Below are positions 30,678 through 34,308 of a stretch of 34,308 nt of DNA, piece by piece. The notes beneath the pieces were generated by a model that saw nothing but the letters and a program-made list of their open reading frames with translations, made no database searches and was not told the origin of the DNA. Source of the stretch: Acidimicrobiia bacterium. Its GTDB lineage: Bacteria; Actinomycetota; Acidimicrobiia; Spongiisociales; UBA5794. Position 1 is the stretch's first letter, and each line of letters starts with the position of its first letter. The position numbers and the translations under genes were made by a program. The stretch covers positions 1-34,308 of the forward strand of contig JANTHO010000025.1 in the NCBI GenBank assembly GCA_024762335.1, read 5' to 3'.

Positions 30678-31695
30678 CCCCAGCAGCACGATCTCTGTCA
30701 ACACGGCCACCAGCACCCCCGGCCACCGCGTCCTCGTCATCGCTCGCCATGAATACCGGGCTGCGGTCAGGAGCCGCATCCTGATCGTCCTGCTCGGAAT
30801 CCTCGTCGTCGCCACAGCCGCTTCGGTCTTCATCGCCTCGGCCGAGTACGCCGGCCGGCTCGCCGACTACCAGGCATACCGCGCAGCAGCGGAAGCCGGC
30901 GGGGTCGCGCGAATCGCCCCGTCGCCGTTGGCGCCACTGTCACTGCTGCGCGGCGCCATGGAGTATCTGGAAATCATCGGTGCCGTCGTCGCCATCGCTC
31001 TGGGTTACCTCTCTGTGTCTCGCGAGCGATCGAACCGCACGCTGCCGCTCCTCCTGTCCCGTCCGGTCACCCCGACCGAACTCGCCGCCGGCAATCTGCT
31101 CGGCGCACTAGGCGTGATTGCCACCCTCGTTGCGGTCACAGCGGTGGTAGCCATGCTCTGCGTCGGCTTCATCGGCCACGACTGGCTGAACGGCATCCAG
31201 CTCTTCAAGCTAGCCCTCGCCTACGTCGCCGCCGTTGCCTACATGGGTGTCTTCTACTGCGTCGGTGCGATCGCCGCGGCAAAGTCCAAGGTTGCGATCA
31301 CGGGCCTGATGATCGCTCTCGGCATCTGGCTCGTCGTCGTACTCGTGCTCCCTCAAATCGGCGACACGCTTGATGCCGACAACCAGATCCCCGGTGGCCT
31401 GTTCGCCGCACTCGGCCTCGGTCACGACGGCGAGGTGCGGATCCTGGCTCACTTCACAACCTACGAGACGATCCGCACCTCGATCGAGACAGCCTCGTTC
31501 GCCAAACACTTCGAACGGTTCGCCTTCGCCATGACCGATGTCAAAGAGCGCTTCCGAAGCCTCAGCCTTCCGGATCTCTTCTTCCAGGTGCGGACCGATA
31601 TCGCCTGGATCTTGGCCTACTCGATCGTCCTGGTCATCGGGCTACTCCGCGCCTTCCGCAAGCAACCAACCGTCCCACAAGGAGGACAGCAATGA
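30670..31695 (+). CDS. ABC-2 type transporter permease 2
   Basis: A 341-residue membrane protein, paralogous in layout to permease 1. After a Ser/Thr-rich N-terminal region a TM at about 40-58 is followed by an extracytoplasmic part and a TM cluster. It carries YLSVSRERSNRTLPLLLSRPVTPTELAAGN, the counterpart of the SRPVSR element in permease 1, suggesting the two form a heterodimeric channel. It overlaps the preceding gene by 8 nt and the lipoprotein gene by ATGA. The large loops might receive the lipoprotein. Confidence 0.85.
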   Translation: MSSPSSTISVNTATSTPGHRVLVIARHEYRAAVRSRILIVLLGILVVATAASVFIASAEYAGRLADYQAYRAAAEAGGVARIAPSPLAPLSLLRGAMEYLEIIGAVVAIALGYLSVSRERSNRTLPLLLSRPVTPTELAAGNLLGALGVIATLVAVTAVVAMLCVGFIGHDWLNGIQLFKLALAYVAAVAYMGVFYCVGAIAAAKSKVAITGLMIALGIWLVVVLVLPQIGDTLDADNQIPGGLFAALGLGHDGEVRILAHFTTYETIRTSIETASFAKHFERFAFAMTDVKERFRSLSLPDLFFQVRTDIAWILAYSIVLVIGLLRAFRKQPTVPQGGQQ

Positions 31696-32306
31696 ACATC
31701 ATCAGACAACGACAAGGATCGGAGAGAGTCCGGTTCGGCATCCTCGCCGCCGCCGTTCTCGTCGGCGCCACGGCGATAGCCGCATGCTCCTCGAGTTCTG
31801 CAGCGGCACCGGCCGCCAGCCAGCAAGCTACGGTCGTGACCACGACGGCGGGCTCGACCGCAACCGCGATACTTCCTGTGTCGGATAACCCGATCGTGAA
31901 CTCGTCCACGGTGGAAGCGCTCAAGGTCGACTCGGTACTGGTAGAGAACAACGTCGACGCGTCGGGCAAGCCGGTAAGCGATCACCTCGAAGTCGCTTTG
32001 TCGAACACCGGATCGACCGAGTTGTCGGGGTTCGAAGTTTTCTACACCTTCACCGATCCAACCGACAACATCACCGAAAGCTACTACACCAAACTCCCCG
32101 ACTCCTTCACGATCCCACCGGGCGGCCAGCGGATCGCCCACTTCGACAACACCGGGGCGCCCGATCACTTCCCCGTGAACGAATTCAGCCTGTACTCCAG
32201 TTCGACCAACGCCCTCGACGTCACCGTCATGGTCAGCGCCCAGGGCGCCGCACCGGTGACGGCCAGTGTCCAGAAGGATGCCGGAGGACAGGAGACAGCC
32301 GACTGA
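31692..32306 (+). CDS. Lipoprotein of the ABC-2 operon
   Basis: A 204-residue secreted lipoprotein. The signal peptide (FGILAAAVLVGATAIAAC) has a lipobox with C32 as the acylated Cys, followed by a Ser/Ala-rich linker. The folded domain from about 75 (VDSVLVENNVDASGKPVSDHLEVALSNTG, then LSGFEVFYTFTDPTDN) looks like an all-beta FxLYD-like fold. It would be tethered to the outer face of the membrane and may be a binding or assembly partner of the transporter. It is the last gene of the operon; a strong hairpin follows at 32381-32426. Confidence 0.85.
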   Translation: MNIIRQRQGSERVRFGILAAAVLVGATAIAACSSSSAAAPAASQQATVVTTTAGSTATAILPVSDNPIVNSSTVEALKVDSVLVENNVDASGKPVSDHLEVALSNTGSTELSGFEVFYTFTDPTDNITESYYTKLPDSFTIPPGGQRIAHFDNTGAPDHFPVNEFSLYSSSTNALDVTVMVSAQGAAPVTASVQKDAGGQETAD

Positions 32307-32331
32307 CGATTCCCCGAACAGAACCGTAGAT

Positions 32332-32426
32332 ATCTCGATCACCGAATCACCACCGGTCAGAAACACAATCGAGGTATCGAGATGTCCATGGTGCAGAGGC
32401 CACTCCTCCCCTGCACCATGGACATC
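32332..32426. terminator. Stem-loops after the ABC operon
   Basis: Perfect 16-bp arms gatgtccatggtgcag (32381-32396) and ctgcaccatggacatc (32411-32426) enclose a 14-nt loop, 75 nt past the lipoprotein stop. A second inverted pair, atctcgat (32332-32339) and atcgagat (32376-32383), overlaps the first stem by three bases, so the two structures would compete. There is no U-tract; it may be a terminator. Confidence 0.55.
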
Positions 32427-32682
32427 GCCGCGCGGCCTGCATGGTCGCTTTCGCTCTCTCGTCGAATCGTAGGGAGCCAGCGACTCCACACTCCGCTTCC
32501 CCTATCAAAGACGGGAAGCTCCCAAGTGGTGGAGAGTCGCCGAACACGGTCACCGAGCTACGAAGAGCGAAGTGGGCGGGCGCCCCGACGGAAGCCGAGG
32601 ACGACGAGCTGCTCGGAAGAGACCCCGATCCGTCTTTCCGGCGTAGTACAGATCGAGAGCGGCCACTCTCCCGTCCTGCCTG
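32427..32682. other. Intergenic spacer with no recognised gene
   Basis: Long open frames run through this stretch in both strands, but the translations are low-complexity and change character at the repeat array. I see no ribosome-binding site with a plausible protein. Confidence 0.4.
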
Positions 32683-32780
32683 GATTCACGGTTTCACTGA
32701 GGCGCAGTATCGGTTCCTATTCTCCCCCACCGCCGAGGTTCAATCCGTGGCTTCTCTGAGCCACGGGACCGGTCCCCTTT

Positions 32781-32931
32781 CTCCCCCACCGCCGAGGTGG
32801 GGGAGATGCCGGGGGGCAGAGGGGGCCGCTCGGAGGCAGAACAGCCATGCGGAGACCGGATGCAGCTACGGGTCCCCCGGGACGCCCCCTCTGCGACCGA
32901 GCAACAGCTCGATCGCGTCTCCCCCACTGGC
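32781..32931. repeat. Nested-hairpin repeat unit R1, copy C1 (truncated in IR4)
   Basis: IR1 is at 32781-32805, IR2 arms at 32816-32826 and 32884-32894. IR3 (32893-32916) has loop AACA and one substitution (gcgaccgagc) in its left arm. The IR4 left arm gtctcccccac is followed by TGGC, but the right arm is replaced by the TGAATCCACGG module. Confidence 0.8.
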
Positions 32932-32974
32932 GCCTGAATCCACGGACTCGCAGGCAACAGAATGCCACCCCCAA

Positions 32975-33097
32975 CCTTGTCTCCCCGGGAGCGGAGCGGG
33001 CCCACTGGGAAGCCCCCCTGCGTCGGAGCCCGGCGGCTCCTCCGCGTCCCCCCGCCGTGCCGTCGGGGGGACAGGTGAAGGGGACTACAGCCGAGGC
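32975..33097. repeat. Repeat module R3, copy C
   Basis: Near-identical to 12958-13077. The hairpin gtccccccg (33046-33054) and cggggggac (33064-33072) is retained exactly, while the stretch before it differs (GTCGGAGCCCGGCGGCT here, GTCGTCGCTTCGCT in copy A). Confidence 0.8.
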
Positions 33098-33127
33098 GAT
33101 AGACACCCTCAACGGCCTTTCTTCATT

Positions 33128-33174
33128 CTCCCCCACCGCCGAGGTGGGGGAGATGCCCGGAGGGCAGAGGGGGC
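33128..33174. repeat. Nested-hairpin repeat unit R1, copy C2 (5' fragment)
   Basis: IR1 (33128-33152) and the left IR2 arm (33164-33174) are intact. The right IR2 arm and IR3-IR4 are absent; the sequence after 33180 is unlike the other copies. Confidence 0.75.
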
Positions 33175-33257
33175 ATCTCGGAGGGAGAAAAGACCGGATG
33201 GAGACGGGCTGTAGCGGCAATCCGTCGGGGTCACCCCCCACCCTTTCCGTGAAGCGC

Positions 33258-33450
33258 CGCATCGGCTGAAACAGTGACCGGGAAAGGGACTCCGTCCATC
33301 TACCAGCGAGACACCGTGGATTCAGGCTAGCGTGGTGGAGACGAAGAACCGTTCACCCCCTCACCTCTTGTGTGAACACCGGCATCGACTGAAACAGCGA
33401 CAGGGAAAGGGATTCCGCTCATCCGCCGGCGAGAAGCCGTGAATCCAGAT
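33258..33450. repeat. Repeat module R4, two copies in array C
   Basis: Copies at 33258-33356 and 33380-33450. Both have GAAACAG, GGGAAAGGGA and an ending around GTGGATTCAGG or GTGAATCCAG; the first ends in ACGAAGAACCGTTCAC. Confidence 0.7.
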
Positions 33451-33521
33451 CCTGCCGGGGGCGCTGTCGATCGCGACATGTAGCAGAACCCGACCGCTCT
33501 GAATGGTGCCGGTGGGTGGAG

Positions 33522-33565
33522 ACGCGGTGAGGCCGGGCGGGGGGATCCGCCCGGCCTCACCGCGT
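33522..33565 (-). terminator. Strong hairpin after the PepSY gene
   Basis: Perfect 19-bp arms starting acgcggtgaggccgggcgg (33522-33540) and matched by 33547-33565, with a 6-nt loop. It lies 20 nt past the stop of the minus-strand PepSY gene. It is a convincing intrinsic-type hairpin, although no U-tract follows. Confidence 0.75.
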
Positions 33566-33584
33566 TGTGGCGGGTAGGGAGGCT

Positions 33585-34181
33585 CTACCCTTCGTGATCG
33601 CCGTCGTTGGCACCCTGATGCACAACCGTGGCGTTCCCGGCATCGACCTTCACATCGATCTGGGAACCCGAACCGTCGGTGATCTCGACGCTGTACACGA
33701 CAGCACCGTTCTCATTGTCCAGCTCAACCTTGCCGGCCGTACCCGGCACCGCAGCCAACGCCGCATCACGTGCCTGATCCGGGCTGATCGTCGCCAGAGA
33801 CTCAAGCGACTTGGCCTCATCGGCCTCACTCAGCCCCTCATCCTGAGGAGCGGTAATCGACGTCGCATACGACGGATCCTGCACCTCGGCACCGCCATCG
33901 GCTTCCACAGCCTCAGGCGTCCCGGCAGCCTCAGGAGCCTCAGTGGCCTCAGCCGCCTCGTTGGCTTCAACCGCCTCGTTGGCTTCAACTGCCTCGGACC
34001 CCGACGTCGCCTGACTCTCAGCCTGACCCGACGTCGCCTGACTCACCTGAGCAACCGGCGCCGCCGGCGGCGCAGGAGACGGACTGACCGCCCAACCGAC
34101 ACCAACCGAACCCAACACGATACCCAGAGCCGCAGCGCCCGTAATGGCCGCCGACCTGACCCTTCCTGTCTTCTCTCGCAT
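33585..34181 (-). CDS. Secreted/membrane-anchored PepSY-domain protein with Glu/Ala repeats
   Basis: A 198-residue protein. The N-terminus (MREKTGRVRSAAITGAAALG, then IVLGSVGVGWAV) is a signal peptide or single TM anchor. Residues 47-95 are a low-complexity linker with imperfect repeats SQATSG (two) and EAVEAN (two) and related units. A PepSY domain fills about 128-190: ISPDQARDAALAAVPGTAGKVELD and VYSVEITDGSGSQIDVKVDAGNATVV. PepSY domains often inhibit or modulate peptidases or act with two-component systems outside the membrane. The ATG at 34181 follows GAAAGGAG by a good spacing. A strong hairpin terminates it. Confidence 0.88.
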   Translation of the reverse strand: MREKTGRVRSAAITGAAALGIVLGSVGVGWAVSPSPAPPAAPVAQVSQATSGQAESQATSGSEAVEANEAVEANEAAEATEAPEAAGTPEAVEADGGAEVQDPSYATSITAPQDEGLSEADEAKSLESLATISPDQARDAALAAVPGTAGKVELDNENGAVVYSVEITDGSGSQIDVKVDAGNATVVHQGANDGDHEG

Positions 34182-34271
34182 CTGATGCTCCTTTCACACT
34201 CGATGCATCCCCAACCCCAACCCGGGACCGGGACCGCCGCCCATCTCGAGCAGCCACACAAGCATGCCAAC

Positions 34272-34303
34272 CCACCCATGAACCCACCCTGAACCACCCT
34301 TAA
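34272..34303 (-). promoter_or_regulatory. Tandem direct repeats upstream of the PepSY gene
   Basis: On the minus strand three units TTAAGGGTGG, TTCAGGGTGG and TTCATGGGTGG follow one another (starts 34303, 34293 and 34282, 10-11 bp apart), ending about 90 nt before the PepSY ATG. Half-sites in tandem with about one helical turn spacing are typical of OmpR-family response regulators. The site lies at the window edge. Confidence 0.45.
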
Positions 34304-34308
34304 CCCCC

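Larger units (their letters stand above)
32683..33455. repeat. Intergenic mosaic repeat array C
   Basis: It contains short modules around TTCACGG and TTCAATCCGTGG (32688 and 32739), an R1 unit cut inside IR4 (32781-32931) and joined directly to a TGAATCCACGG module, the R3 module (32975-33097), an R1 fragment with only IR1 and the left arm of IR2 (33128-33174), and two R4 copies (33258-33356 and 33380-33450). The order matches array A in part and array B in part, so the modules have recombined. Confidence 0.85.

Noticed and set aside
29029-32306. Nitrous oxide reductase maturation cluster (NosDFY)
   Set aside because: The ATPase and permeases resemble NosF/NosY in pattern, but there is no NosD, NosZ or NosL and the fourth gene is an unrelated lipoprotein.
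32441-33269. Protein-coding frames across array C
   Set aside because: Translations such as SPPPRWGRC recur in all three arrays in different frames; they are repeat sequence and not genes.
1-34308. tRNA, rRNA, riboswitch or origin of replication
   Set aside because: I saw no cloverleaf with the usual T-loop sequence, no rRNA, no known riboswitch pattern and no clustered DnaA boxes, but this was by eye only.

Overview
The window is high-GC, densely coded DNA that looks like a chromosome segment of an environmental actinobacterium. Supporting signs are a DUF3097 protein (an actinobacterial family), a deazaflavin (F420)-type nitroreductase, GTG starts, GTGA/ATGA coupled genes, and many apparently leaderless genes with a TANNNT box 6-8 nt before the start codon. 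An Acidimicrobiia-like lineage is my guess and is not proved by the sequence. I see no phage, transposase, CRISPR array, rRNA or tRNA.

Layout: 1-1741 is the end of a histidine operon (fused hisIE, cut by the window edge, then hisD). It converges on a leftward block: a 3-TM protein, a stand-alone LigD-type polymerase domain and a 14-TM drug exporter. 4954-10049 runs rightward: an orphan ABC ATPase with damaged motifs, kynureninase, and an 886-residue fusion of a glycine-cleavage T-protein to an SHMT-like enzyme. 10093-12736 holds a YbaK-type deacylase, DUF3097 and a second, divergent SHMT (glyA). The two SHMT-like proteins and the T-protein module make this a glycine/serine/one-carbon neighbourhood.

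12836-13440, 19826-20340 and 32683-33455 are three intergenic arrays of one mosaic repeat family. Its core is a roughly 160-bp unit of nested hairpins, accompanied by two or three other modules that are shuffled between arrays. This is the strongest structure that genes do not explain.

13525-19813 is an accessory-looking stretch: a siderophore-interacting protein, a GNAT and CPBP protease pair divergent from a TetR regulator with an AT-rich operator between them, a CGNR-type regulator, an ABM-like protein, a nitroreductase and an epimerase, plus decayed SDR and CotH-like genes. 20440-25100 has a histidine kinase, a broken Ig-like gene, a haloalkane dehalogenase-type hydrolase, an HTH/Clp-N gene pair behind a double operator, and an unknown protein.

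25438-32306 reads rightward: a secreted cell-wall amidase, an OmpR-type response regulator and kinase, then a four-gene overlapping operon (ABC-2 ATPase, two permeases, lipoprotein). The window ends with a PepSY protein on the minus strand and tandem direct repeats upstream of it.
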